Source: Saccharopolyspora erythraea NRRL 2338 | GTDB lineage: Bacteria > Actinomycetota > Actinomycetes > Mycobacteriales > Pseudonocardiaceae | Assembly: GCF_000062885.1 (NCBI RefSeq) | Contig: NC_009142.1 | Span: forward strand, 2,035,584 to 2,099,583 | DNA: 64,000 nucleotides | Direction of reading: 5' to 3' | In this document: piece by piece, positions 17,078-25,841 of the stretch | How positions within the stretch are numbered: the stretch's first letter is position 1 | How the letters are laid out: each line of letters starts with the position of its first letter | Notes under the pieces: generated by a model | Database searches by the model: none | Told to the model about the DNA's origin: nothing | The model's input: only the letters and a program-made list of their open reading frames with translations | Program-made: the position numbers and the translations under genes

Positions 17078-17740
17078 CTACAGCAGCGTCTGCTGCCCGT
17101 CCATCTCGGTGCTGAGCGCGTCGATCCGGGAACGCACGAGGCGCCCGTACCCGTCCTCGGGCAGCATCCGCTCGGTTTGCCGGGCGGCCTCGAGCTGACG
17201 GCGGGCGTCTTCCCCGCGGCCGAGCTCGTGCAGCGCGCGGGCGGCGTTGACGTGCAGCGACGCTCGCAGCGGAGCCACCGGGGAGGCATCGGCGTGCTGC
17301 GGGGTTACTTCGGCGGCGGCCTCCAGCGCACGCTCGTCCCACCGCAGCTCCTCGGCCGGGCCGTCCTGCAGGTCGGCCATGTAGTGCGCGACCGATACGC
17401 GGTGCAGCGGGCGACCGTGCTCGACCTGGGACCACAGTCGTTCGTAGGCGGACGCGGCCTGCTCCCGACGCCCCTGCAGAGCGGCCTGCTGCACCTGGGC
17501 GATCGTGGCCATGATCGGGTCGTCCACCGGCACCGCCGCATCCGCACCCGCCGTCGCGGCCGGTTCGTCCGCGCTGCCGGCCTCCTTCTGACGCAGGCCC
17601 TTGATGATCTCGTAGGAGCCGCGTACGCACCCGCCGCAGATCCACACGCCCGGCCCGCTGACCAGGTGCTCGACCTCCGCGGTACCGGCCCCGCAGAAGG
17701 AGCACGCCGGGTTGGACCCGGTGCCTTCGGGTGCGTCCAT
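17078..17740 (-). CDS. ClpX-type zinc-finger protein with helical tail
   Basis: 220 aa. Residues about 13-45 form a C-x2-C...C-x2-C finger (CSFCGAGTAEVEHLVSGPGVWICGGCV), as in the ClpX zinc-binding domain that dimerises and recruits adaptors. After an Ala-rich linker, the remaining 140 residues are helical and TPR-like (VNAARALHELGRGEDARRQLEAAR). There is no AAA+ domain, so this is not ClpX itself. It lies downstream of the Ser/Thr kinase on the same strand after 78 nt and may be a partner or substrate of it; that is inference. Confidence 0.85.
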   Translation of the reverse strand: MDAPEGTGSNPACSFCGAGTAEVEHLVSGPGVWICGGCVRGSYEIIKGLRQKEAGSADEPAATAGADAAVPVDDPIMATIAQVQQAALQGRREQAASAYERLWSQVEHGRPLHRVSVAHYMADLQDGPAEELRWDERALEAAAEVTPQHADASPVAPLRASLHVNAARALHELGRGEDARRQLEAARQTERMLPEDGYGRLVRSRIDALSTEMDGQQTLL

Positions 17741-17818
17741 GAGTCCTCCCGTCGTCCAGCCGTCCGGAACGGCCGCAGCGTCAATGTCTCACCCGAACGG
17801 ATGGGCCCGGCACACGGC

Positions 17819-19582
17819 CTAGAGCAGCTTTTGGTCGTAGCGGCCGGGCGCGTACTGCTGGAGGGCCAGCCGCACGCGCTTGGCCTCCTGCCGCCTGGTC
17901 CACCAGCCACCGGTCGCGCCGATCGGGAACACCCTGGTCCCGCCGTGGTAGCTGCGGGTCCGGTGCCACAGGTTCGAGCGGGGCTCGGGGATTCCATCGG
18001 CGAGCCAGACGGCCACCGACTGCTTCTTGCCGCGTCCCACGACACCGACGTGCCGGACGTGCGACCAGGGGATCTCCCTGCCGAGGCCGAGTCGCGAGAC
18101 GCGCAGGCCGTCACTGTTGACCTTCAGCCGCAGGCTGGGCATGACGACGCGCAGCAGCGACCATCCGGCGCTGATGGCCAGCAGCAGCATGCCCAGGTTG
18201 AACAGCCCGCGCACGTTCGGGTTGGTGCCGATCGCGCTGCTCAGCTCGCGTGCGCCGATCATCAGCAGCACGATCACCACGGCCGAGACGAGCGCACCGA
18301 CCCTGCCGCCGGTGGCGAACGTCGGTCCCGGGACATCGGCGCGCACCCTGGCCACGGCGGCCTGCGTCTGCGCGGTCTGGCGGGGCCGGGCGGGCACGAT
18401 CTTGTCCCGCTGCGGCTGGACCTGCTGCTCTGCCACCGGCTGCGCCTGCTGCTGAGCCGCGGGCTGCACCTGCTGCGGAGACGCCGGCTGGGCCGGTGTG
18501 AACGTGCGGGTGACCGGCCTGGGCTCGGCGGTGGCCTGGACGCGCGGCTGCGCAGGCGGCGCGGGAGCCTGCCCCGCGGGCGGGATCGGCGCCTGCGCCT
18601 GGTTCGGCGTGGGCGCCTGGACCTGCGGTTGCGGCTGGGCCTGCGTGTAGGCGCGCGTCGCGGGTTTGGGTTCGGCGGGTGCGTCGGCCAGCGCTGCCGC
18701 CGACGCCGTGCGCTGGAGCTCGGTCGCGTGCTCGGTGATCACCGCCGTGATCGCCGGGGGAAGCCATTGGCTGCCCTGCGGGCTCTGCTCCCCGACCCCG
18801 TCTAGCAACTGCGCGGGCGTCGGCCGTTGCGCGGGGTCCTTGGCCAGGCACGACGCCAGCAGGGGACGCAGCCCGTCGGGCACCTCGTCGAGGTCCGGCT
18901 CGGTGTGCACGACCCGGTAGAGCATGGCGGCGGTGTTCTCGTTGCCGAACGGCCCCATCCCGGTCGCGGCGAACACCAGCACCGCGCCCAGGGAGAACAC
19001 GTCGCTGGGCGGGCCGACCTCGTTGCCGACGGTCTGCTCCGGGGAGAAGAAGCCGGGCGTGCCCAGGAACATGCCGGTCGCGGTGAGGGCGTTGCCGGTC
19101 ATCGCGCGGGAGATGCCGAAGTCGATGACCCGCGGCCCGTCCGGGCCGAGCAGCACGTTGGCCGGTTTGAGGTCGCGGTGCACCAGGTCAGCCCGGTGGA
19201 TGGCCGCCAGCGCCTCGGCCAGCCCGGCCGCCAGGCTGCGCACGGTGTGCTCGGGCAGCGCGCCGTGGTCGGCCACGGCCTGGTGCAGCGTCGGCCCCGG
19301 GACGTACTCGGTGGCCAGCCAGGGTTGCTCGGCCTCGGTGTCGGCGTCGACGACGGTGGCCGTCCAGAAACCGCCGACCGAGCGGGCCATCTGCACCTCG
19401 CGCCGGAACCGCTCCCGGAACTCGGTGTCGTCGGCCAGGTCGGGCCGGACGAGCTTGACCGCCACCACCCGTCCGCCGCGGGACCGCGCGAGGTATACCG
19501 CCCCCATCGCTCCTCTGCCGAGCCGTGCGAGCAACCGGTAGTCGCCGACTCTGGTGGGCTCGCTGGTCAACAGCGGCTGCAC
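17819..19582 (-). CDS. Serine/threonine protein kinase with PH-like C-terminal domain
   Basis: 587 aa. Kinase domain at about residues 13-265: P-loop LGRGAMGAVYLA, VAVKLV Lys, HRDLKPANVLL catalytic loop, VIDFGISRA, and the GTPGFFSPEQ activation segment. There follows a Pro/Gln/Ala-rich linker of about 130 residues, two hydrophobic helices (about 435-480), and a C-terminal stretch SLRLKVNSDGLRVSRLGLGREIPWSHVRHVGVVG that looks like a membrane-associated PH-like (bPH) fold. The usual extracellular PASTA repeats are missing. It is likely a membrane-bound Hanks-type kinase with a cytoplasmic tail. Downstream is a zinc-finger protein. Confidence 0.93.
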   Translation of the reverse strand: MQPLLTSEPTRVGDYRLLARLGRGAMGAVYLARSRGGRVVAVKLVRPDLADDTEFRERFRREVQMARSVGGFWTATVVDADTEAEQPWLATEYVPGPTLHQAVADHGALPEHTVRSLAAGLAEALAAIHRADLVHRDLKPANVLLGPDGPRVIDFGISRAMTGNALTATGMFLGTPGFFSPEQTVGNEVGPPSDVFSLGAVLVFAATGMGPFGNENTAAMLYRVVHTEPDLDEVPDGLRPLLASCLAKDPAQRPTPAQLLDGVGEQSPQGSQWLPPAITAVITEHATELQRTASAAALADAPAEPKPATRAYTQAQPQPQVQAPTPNQAQAPIPPAGQAPAPPAQPRVQATAEPRPVTRTFTPAQPASPQQVQPAAQQQAQPVAEQQVQPQRDKIVPARPRQTAQTQAAVARVRADVPGPTFATGGRVGALVSAVVIVLLMIGARELSSAIGTNPNVRGLFNLGMLLLAISAGWSLLRVVMPSLRLKVNSDGLRVSRLGLGREIPWSHVRHVGVVGRGKKQSVAVWLADGIPEPRSNLWHRTRSYHGGTRVFPIGATGGWWTRRQEAKRVRLALQQYAPGRYDQKLL

Positions 19583-19909
19583 GTGTCGTCCCCTCCTGTC
19601 CTGCGCGGCCCGGCCGTCACCGATGCGGCCGTACCGACGAGCTTACGGATGCCGCCGATGTCCATGGGCCGATCGGGTCATCCGGCTGCGATCGGCACCA
19701 CTCATCGGGTGTCACCCGCGAGGTTGGCGAACGGGTGCGTCCGACAGCCGGTGCGGCTCCGCGGTGGCAACGCGAGCGCCGCCGGCGGCGTCGGCCACCC
19801 AGCGGTTGTCGGTCCTCCTTGCCATTCTGAGGCGACTTGGGCCGCCGCCACGCAGGTCCGCTCCCGCGCCGACGCGGCGCCCGCACGCACTCGCCCGGAA
19901 GGACCACCC
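19583..19909. promoter_or_regulatory. Divergent promoter region, kinase / VOC protein
   Basis: 327 nt without a convincing gene on either strand; the frames that cross it are shadows with poor codon bias. It must carry the promoters of the kinase (leftward) and the VOC gene (rightward). No clear -35/-10 pair, riboswitch or operator palindrome was found. Confidence 0.5.
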
Positions 19910-20692
19910 ATGTTCAGGACCACCGATGTCGGCGCGCCGATCTGGCTCGACCTGGGCACGCCCGACACCGAGGCGGCCGCCGCCTTCTACCGCAGGCTCT
20001 TCGGCTGGCGGTTGCAGAGCGCGGGACCCGACGCAGGCGGCTACGGCTTCTTCATGCTCGACGGCAGGATGGTCGGGGCGATCGGGCCGCTGACCGAGCA
20101 GGGCGCGACCTCGGCGTGGACGGTGTACTTCCGCACCGCCGACGCCGACGCCACCGCCGGTGCCGTCGTGCAGGCGGGCGGCGAGGTGCGCGTCGGCCCG
20201 CTGGACGTCTTCGACCAGGGCAGGATGGCGGCCCTGACCGACAGCGCGGGCGCCCGCTTCGGGGTGTGGCAGCCGAAGCGCAACACCGGCCTGGAGGTGG
20301 TCGGCGAGCCCGGCGCGCTGGCGTGGACCGAGCTGTACACACCGGACGCCGGCAAGGCGGGGGAGTTCTACCGGTCGGTCTTCGGCTGGCGCGTCGACGA
20401 CGCGTCGATGCCGGGGGTCACCTACGCCGTGGTGTCCGCCGCCGACGCGGGGCCCGACGGCGGGCACGGCGGCATCATGCAGCTGTCGCGGGAGAACCTC
20501 GACGCGGGCAGCGGACCGGAGTGGCACCCCTACGTCGAGGTCGCCGACTGCGACGCCGTGTTCGCCACCGCCACCGCCAACGGCGCCACCGAGCTGGTCG
20601 CGCCGGTGTCGGCGCCGAGGATCGGGCGGCTGGCCATGTTCCTCGACCCCTTCGGCGCACAGCTCGCGGTGATCACCAGCGAGAGCAGCTGA
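19910..20692 (+). CDS. Double-domain VOC (glyoxalase/bleomycin resistance) protein
   Basis: 260 aa. Two beta-alpha-beta-beta-beta VOC repeats are present: IWLDLGTPDTEAAAAFYRRLFGWRLQ at residue 9 and AWTELYTPDAGKAGEFYRSVFGWRVDD at about 140. Each ends with the usual DP/GA(R/Q)FGVWQ- or DPFGAQLAVI-type strand. The start is the ATG at 19910, ten bases after GGAAGGA. The arrangement matches actinobacterial CFP30B-like hydroxylase-annotated proteins, but substrate and metal use are unknown. A strong hairpin follows at 20709. Confidence 0.88.
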   Translation: MFRTTDVGAPIWLDLGTPDTEAAAAFYRRLFGWRLQSAGPDAGGYGFFMLDGRMVGAIGPLTEQGATSAWTVYFRTADADATAGAVVQAGGEVRVGPLDVFDQGRMAALTDSAGARFGVWQPKRNTGLEVVGEPGALAWTELYTPDAGKAGEFYRSVFGWRVDDASMPGVTYAVVSAADAGPDGGHGGIMQLSRENLDAGSGPEWHPYVEVADCDAVFATATANGATELVAPVSAPRIGRLAMFLDPFGAQLAVITSESS

Positions 20693-20708
20693 AACCACCT
20701 CGCGCCCG

Positions 20709-20734
20709 ACGGCCCCGGCACGGGCCGGGGCCGT
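20709..20734 (+). terminator. GC hairpin after VOC gene
   Basis: A perfect 11-bp stem, ACGGCCCCGGC / GCCGGGGCCGT, with loop ACGG, 16 nt after the stop. Confidence 0.75.
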
Positions 20735-20904
20735 AGGCGTCCGCCGCCGGGGTCGCGCGGCGATGACGCGGATGTTCGCGAGCAACGATCTGGTAATCGG
20801 TTACTTGGCTCTGTTCCAACCCTTTCGACGCTCTGGTGTAGTGGGTATGCTCCGGCCCACGCGATCCGGAGCGGACCGATCAACGCCGATCGAGGGGAGC
20901 GACC

Positions 20905-22413
20905 GTGACGCCGAACGCAGACAGCCCAGTCGCGGTGGCGTTGCGCGGGGTGGGCAAGCGGTTCCCCGGCGTGGTCGCCGTCTCCGATGTGGACCTGGAA
21001 GTCTTCGCCGGCGAGGTCCACGTGTTCGCCGGTGAGAACGGCGCGGGCAAGTCGACGCTGATGAAGCTCATCGCCCAGGTCGAGCCGCCCAGCTCGGGAC
21101 GCATCGAGCTGGCGGGCGCGCCGGTGAGCTACCAGGGCCCCGGCGCCGCGCGCGGGCTCGGCGTGTCGATGGTGCACCAGGAGTTCGCGCTCGCCCCGGA
21201 CCTCTCGGTCGCCGAGAACCTGTTCATCGGCGACGAACCCGGCGGGTTCGGCTGGATCTCGCGAGGCAGGGAACGCCGCGCCGCCGCGGAACTGCTGGCC
21301 CGCGTCGGCCTGGACGTCGACCCCGGCAGGCGGGTCGGCCTGCTGTCCACTGCGGAACAGCAGCGGGTGGAGCTGGCCAAGGCGCTCGCCGTGCGGGCCA
21401 AGGTGCTCATCCTGGACGAGCCGACCGCGACGCTGACCGAGCGCGAGACCGCGGAGCTGTTCGCCATCGTCCGCGAGCTGACCGCGCAGGGCATCGCCGT
21501 CCTCTACATCTCGCACCGGCTGGACGAGATCTTCGAGATCGGCGACCGGGTGACCGTGATGCGCGACGGCGCGGTGGTCGACACCCACCCGGTGTCCGAA
21601 CTGGACGAAGCCAGGCTGGTCCAGCTCATGGTCGGCCGCGACGTGGAGAACCTCTACCCGCGAACCCATTCCGCGCCGGGGGAGGTGCGGCTGCGGGTCA
21701 GCGGCCTGAGCCGGGACGACGTCGTGCACGACGTGTCGTTCGACGTGCGGGCCGGCGAGATCGTCGGTCTGGCCGGGCTGGTCGGCGCCGGACGCACCGA
21801 ACTGGCACGCGCGGTCTTCGGCGCGGAGCTTCCCGACGCCGGCACCGTCTCGCTGGACGGCAGGCGGCTGCGCATCCGCGGACCGGCCGACGCGATCGCC
21901 GCGGGCATCGGCTACCTCACCGAGAGCCGCAAGTCGGATGGTCTTGCCCTGCAGCTGGGGGTGGACAAGAACGTCACGATGGCGCGGCTGCCGATGCGCG
22001 CCGGGCTGATCGACCTGCGCGCCGAGCGCCGGGTCGCCGAGCGGGAGCGGGACTCCCTGCGCATCCGGGTGCCGTGGGTCGGCCGTCCGGTGCAGACGCT
22101 CTCCGGCGGCAACCAGCAGAAGGTGGTGCTCGCGCGCTGGCTGGAGACCGGAGCGGAGGTGCTGTTCTTCGACGAACCCGGGCGGGGCATGGACGTCGGG
22201 GCGAAGTCGGAGATGTTCCAGCAGATGGACGCGCTCGCCGGGCAGGGCAAGGCGATCGTGTTCATCTCCAGCTACCTCCCGGAACTGCTGAACATGTGCG
22301 ACCGGATCCTGGTGATGCGCGGCGGCCGGATCACCGGCGAGGTCCCGCGCGCGGAGTTCTCCGAGGAACGCGTCGTCGCACTCGCGACCGGAGCGAAGGA
22401 AAACCATGGCTGA
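20905..22413 (+). CDS. Sugar ABC transporter ATPase, RbsA type (two NBDs)
   Basis: 502 aa from a GTG with GAGGGGAGCGACC upstream. The first domain has Walker A GENGAGKST, LSTAEQQRVELAKAL and LILDEPTATLT. The second has a degenerate P-loop (AGLVGAGRTEL), signature LSGGNQQKVVLARWL and LFFDEPGRGMDVGAK. This duplicated layout belongs to the CUT2 class (ribose, galactose, xylose, rhizopine, autoinducer-2). It overlaps the permease gene by 8 nt. GTAA-N4-TTAC at 20793-20804 could be an operator, but no regulator gene adjoins. The sugar is unknown. Confidence 0.93.
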   Translation: MTPNADSPVAVALRGVGKRFPGVVAVSDVDLEVFAGEVHVFAGENGAGKSTLMKLIAQVEPPSSGRIELAGAPVSYQGPGAARGLGVSMVHQEFALAPDLSVAENLFIGDEPGGFGWISRGRERRAAAELLARVGLDVDPGRRVGLLSTAEQQRVELAKALAVRAKVLILDEPTATLTERETAELFAIVRELTAQGIAVLYISHRLDEIFEIGDRVTVMRDGAVVDTHPVSELDEARLVQLMVGRDVENLYPRTHSAPGEVRLRVSGLSRDDVVHDVSFDVRAGEIVGLAGLVGAGRTELARAVFGAELPDAGTVSLDGRRLRIRGPADAIAAGIGYLTESRKSDGLALQLGVDKNVTMARLPMRAGLIDLRAERRVAERERDSLRIRVPWVGRPVQTLSGGNQQKVVLARWLETGAEVLFFDEPGRGMDVGAKSEMFQQMDALAGQGKAIVFISSYLPELLNMCDRILVMRGGRITGEVPRAEFSEERVVALATGAKENHG

Positions 22414-23401
22414 GCAGACGAAGGACCGCGGAGTGGTGGGCGGTCTGCTTGACCGCGCGTCCGGCGCGGTGTCCCAGGTCGCGGCGGCGGGCGCGCTGAT
22501 CGTCGCCTTCATCGCGCTCTCGTTCGTCGCACCGTCGTTCCTCACCGCCGACAACCTGTTCAACCTGGGCTCGCAGACCTCGGTGAACGCGGTGATGGCC
22601 GTCGGCGTGACGCTGGTGATCATCACCGGCGGCATCGACCTGTCGGTCGGCTCGGTGGCCGCGCTCTCCGGCGTGCTCGGCGTGATGCTGATGGCCGACT
22701 TCGGCTTCAACCCGCTGATCGGCGTCCTCGGCGGGATCGCCGTCGGCGCGATCGCGGGCCTGATCAACGGGTTGCTGGTGTCGGTGGTGGGACTGCCGCC
22801 GTTCATCGCCACGCTCGGCATGCTCAGCGTCGGCCGCGGCCTGGTGCTCATCTTCACCGGAGCGGTCGCGGTGTTCGGCGCACCGGAGTCGTTCCGGTTG
22901 CTGGGGCAGGGCGTCATCGGGGTGATCCCGATCCCGATCGTGCTGATCGCGGTGGTCGCGGTGGCCGGGCACCTCGTGCTCACCAGGACGCGGCTCGGCC
23001 GCTACGCCTACGTCATGGGCTCCAACATGGAGGCCGCGCGCCTGTCCGGTGTGCCGGTGCGCAAGTACACCACCTCCGTCTACGTGCTCTCGGGCGCGCT
23101 GGCCGGGCTGGGCGGGATGATCGCCGCCTCGCGCATCAACTCCGGGCAGCCGAACTTCGGCGAGGGGCTGGAGCTGGACGTGATCGCCGCGGTCGTCATC
23201 GGCGGCGCGAGCCTGTTCGGCGGGCGCGGCACCGTGGTCGGCTCGCTGATCGGCGCGTTCCTCGTCGCGGTCATCCGCAACGGCGCCGTGCAGCTCGACA
23301 TCAGCACCTTCTACCAGAACGTGCTGATCGGCGTGATCATCTGGCTCGCCGTGTGGTGGGACCGCTACCAGCGGCGCAAGCTCACCGGTGACGCCGGTTA
23401 G
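22406..23401 (+). CDS. Sugar ABC transporter permease, RbsC type
   Basis: 331 aa with about ten membrane helices. It has the BPD_transp_2 hallmarks SVNAVMAVGVTLVIITGGIDLSVGSVAALSGV near residue 60, GRYAYVMGSNMEAARLSGVPV around 210 and VVIGGASLFGGRGTVVGSLIGAFL around 265. It overlaps the ATPase gene and ends 55 nt before the binding-protein gene. It forms the channel of the CUT2 importer, presumably as a homodimer. Confidence 0.93.
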   Translation: MAEQTKDRGVVGGLLDRASGAVSQVAAAGALIVAFIALSFVAPSFLTADNLFNLGSQTSVNAVMAVGVTLVIITGGIDLSVGSVAALSGVLGVMLMADFGFNPLIGVLGGIAVGAIAGLINGLLVSVVGLPPFIATLGMLSVGRGLVLIFTGAVAVFGAPESFRLLGQGVIGVIPIPIVLIAVVAVAGHLVLTRTRLGRYAYVMGSNMEAARLSGVPVRKYTTSVYVLSGALAGLGGMIAASRINSGQPNFGEGLELDVIAAVVIGGASLFGGRGTVVGSLIGAFLVAVIRNGAVQLDISTFYQNVLIGVIIWLAVWWDRYQRRKLTGDAG

Positions 23402-23456
23402 CACCACCGCCGCGGGCGTGCGGGGCGGGAAGACGTCGGTACCCAGGGAGGGGCCC

Positions 23457-24464
23457 ATGAGGAAGGTTCTGGCAACCGGTTGCCTGCTGGCGCTGTCGGT
23501 GGTGGCCACGTCGTGCTCGGTCGGTGTCCGCGAGCAGACCGGTGACAACGCGGCGAAGGAAGGTCCGGTCAAGATCGCGGTCGTGCCCAAGGCGATCGGC
23601 TTCGACTTCTGGGAGCAGGTGCGCGTCGGCGCCGAGTGCGCGGCGTCCAAGCAGCCCGACGTCAAGGTGCACTGGGACGGCGTGCCGGCCGAGAGCGACG
23701 TCAGCGGGCAGCAGAACCTGTTGCAGGACCTGCTGTCCAAGGGCGACGTCAACGGCCTGGTCTACGCGGCGACCGACGCCAAGGCGCTGTCCGACATCAC
23801 CAGGACCGCCACCCAGCAGGGCACGACGGTGGTCAACATGGACTCCGGTACCAACCCGCAGCCGCCGGACGTGCCGGTTTTCGCGACCAACAACGTCGCG
23901 GCGGCCGAGCAGGGCACCGACTTGCTGGCCAAGGAGCTCGGCGGCCAGGGCAAGGTCGCCTTCATCGAGTTCCAGCCCGGTACCAGCACGAACGAGACGC
24001 GCGCCGAGGGCTTCAGGCGGGGGCTGGCCAGGAACCCGGGGCTGAAGCTGGTCGCGCAGCAGTCCAGCGAGAGCGACTACAACACGGCGCTGCAGGTCAC
24101 CCAGGACATCCTGACCGCAAACCCGGACCTCAACGGCATCTACGCCGCCAACGAGCCGAGCGTGCTCGGCGCGGCCGAGGCGGTGCGGCAGGCGGGCAAG
24201 ACCGGCCAGGTCAAGATCATCGGCTGGGACACCTCGGAGGGCGAGATCAACGCCCTGCGGGAAGGCGTGATCACCGGTCTCATCGCGCAGAACCCGTTCA
24301 AGATGGGCTTCGCCTCGGTGGACGCCGCGATCGCGAAGATCCGCGCCCAGCAGCGGCCGGCTCCGGCGACCGACACCGGGTCGATGCTGCTCACCAAGGA
24401 GAACCTCGACAGCCCCGAGGTGCAGAAGCTGCTCAACCCGAGCTGCGAGAACCCGCCGCAGTGA
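23457..24464 (+). CDS. Sugar-binding lipoprotein of the CUT2 importer
   Basis: 335 aa. The ATG at 23457 is preceded by AGGGAGGGG; the frame opens earlier, but that part would precede the signal peptide. A lipoprotein signal ends VVATSC (Cys20). The mature part is a periplasmic-binding-protein type I fold of the RbsB family: IAVVPKAIGFDFWEQVRVGAECAA, GLVYAATDAKAL, VVNMDSG, GTDLLAKELGGQGKVAFIEF, NGIYAANEPSVLGAAEAV and IIGWDTSEGEINALREG. It captures the sugar outside and delivers it to the RbsC-type permease. The hairpin at 24487 ends the operon. Confidence 0.92.
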   Translation: MRKVLATGCLLALSVVATSCSVGVREQTGDNAAKEGPVKIAVVPKAIGFDFWEQVRVGAECAASKQPDVKVHWDGVPAESDVSGQQNLLQDLLSKGDVNGLVYAATDAKALSDITRTATQQGTTVVNMDSGTNPQPPDVPVFATNNVAAAEQGTDLLAKELGGQGKVAFIEFQPGTSTNETRAEGFRRGLARNPGLKLVAQQSSESDYNTALQVTQDILTANPDLNGIYAANEPSVLGAAEAVRQAGKTGQVKIIGWDTSEGEINALREGVITGLIAQNPFKMGFASVDAAIAKIRAQQRPAPATDTGSMLLTKENLDSPEVQKLLNPSCENPPQ

Positions 24465-24486
24465 GCGGCCGGTGAACCAGCCGGCA

Positions 24487-24517
24487 GCGGCCGGTGACCC
24501 CGTCGGTCACCGGCCGC
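24487..24517. terminator. Bidirectional hairpin between sugar ABC operon and glycosyltransferase
   Basis: A perfect 13-bp stem, GCGGCCGGTGACC / GGTCACCGGCCGC, around CCGTC, in an 87-nt convergent gap. Partial outer pairing (AGCCGG/CCGGCT) extends it. Confidence 0.8.
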
Positions 24518-24551
24518 CGGCTCGCACGGGAGGTGCGGTGACGCGAAGCCG

Positions 24552-25736
24552 TCAGGCCGTCTTGGCCTCGTCCACGTAGCGCTCCAGCGCGTCGGCGCCC
24601 GCGGCCGCTCCGCCCGACTCCTCGATCGCCTCGCGCATCCGGGACAGGGCTTCCCCGATCCGCGCGTCGTCGGCCACCGACTCGACGGCCGCGCGGATCG
24701 ACGCCGCGTCCGGCTCCTCCAGCAGCCTGCCCAGCCCCAGCTCCGCCACCCGGCGCGCGTTGCGCCGCTGTTCGGGTACCTGCGGCGCGGCGACCATCGG
24801 CACCTCGTGGTACAGCGCCTCCATCGTCGAGCCCATGCCGCAGTGCGTGACGAACACGTCGGCCTCGCGCAACACCGCCAGTTGCGGGAAGTGCGGCCGC
24901 ACTTCGACGTTTTCCGGCAGCGTGCCCAATGTGGACACTTCGAGGTGACTGCCGACCGACATCGCCACCTGCCACGGCGTCCCCTCGAACGCCTCCGCGC
25001 ACGCGCGGAAGAAGTCGGGCCGCTCGTTGAAGACGGTGCCGAGCGAGACGAACACCAGCGGCGCGTCCGGACGCCGCGGTCGCCACCGCGACGCGTCCTC
25101 CGGCCGGGGTGACGGGCCGACGAAGTGGAACCGGTCGTCGAACGCCTCGCCCCCGGGCTGGAACCGCCTCGGTACGAACACCAGGTTCAGCGGCGCCATG
25201 ACCTCGCTCATCGGGTCGGGCAGCGCGCCGACGCCGTGCTCGGCGGCGAAGTCGGTCATGGCCCGCCGCGCGGCGAGCAGGCGGGCGTCGCCGAAGTCGA
25301 ACGCCTCGGGCATGAACGTCTCCGACAGCGGGGCGTCGTCGTGCCCGGTGAGGTTCGGCACCAGCGCGGCGGCGGGCACGCCGAGCGAGTCGGCGACCAC
25401 GCGGCCGAACGGGTTGATGGCGTCGAAGCACACCACGTCCGGGCGTTCGGCGCCGAAGTGCTCCAGCATCACCGGCAGGTCGGCACGGGCGTTGGCGAGC
25501 ACCCCTTCGAGCATCGCGGCGAGGTCGCCCGCGGTGAAGGCCGTGCCCGACAGCGGCCGATCCGGGATCTCCGAGGGCAGCGGCACCGGCTCGGCTCCGG
25601 CGGCCCGCACCGCCGGGACCATGCTCGCGCCGGTGGCGAAGCCGACCCGGTGCCCGCGCCGCACCAGCTCGGCGACCAGCGGGAGCGCGGGGTTGACGTG
25701 ACCGGGTGCGGGAGGAACGAAGAAGGCCAGGTGCAT
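24552..25736 (-). CDS. MGT-family (macrolide-type) glycosyltransferase
   Basis: 394 aa from the ATG at 25736, chosen because the conserved start is MHLAFFVPPAPGHVNPALPLVAEL; the frame opens 12 codons earlier. It is a GT-B fold, GT1 family. The C-terminal donor site reads VFVTHCGMGSTMEALYHEVPMVAAPQVPEQRRNARRVAELGLG, and the N-terminal GHVNP carries the conserved catalytic-His region. The motifs resemble macrolide glycosyltransferases (MGT/OleI type), which inactivate or export macrolides by glucosylation. It could be a self-resistance or detoxification enzyme, or act on another secondary metabolite. No biosynthetic cluster is in the window. Confidence 0.88.
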   Translation of the reverse strand: MHLAFFVPPAPGHVNPALPLVAELVRRGHRVGFATGASMVPAVRAAGAEPVPLPSEIPDRPLSGTAFTAGDLAAMLEGVLANARADLPVMLEHFGAERPDVVCFDAINPFGRVVADSLGVPAAALVPNLTGHDDAPLSETFMPEAFDFGDARLLAARRAMTDFAAEHGVGALPDPMSEVMAPLNLVFVPRRFQPGGEAFDDRFHFVGPSPRPEDASRWRPRRPDAPLVFVSLGTVFNERPDFFRACAEAFEGTPWQVAMSVGSHLEVSTLGTLPENVEVRPHFPQLAVLREADVFVTHCGMGSTMEALYHEVPMVAAPQVPEQRRNARRVAELGLGRLLEEPDAASIRAAVESVADDARIGEALSRMREAIEESGGAAAGADALERYVDEAKTA

Positions 25737-25841
25737 GCTCGTCCGTCCACTGGTTCGGGAGGGGATGGCCATACCGTTGTACCCCGGATCCGAGTACCGC
25801 CGGAGGTGCGGCGGCCCGGCGGCGCGGGGTAGAACGTTGCG

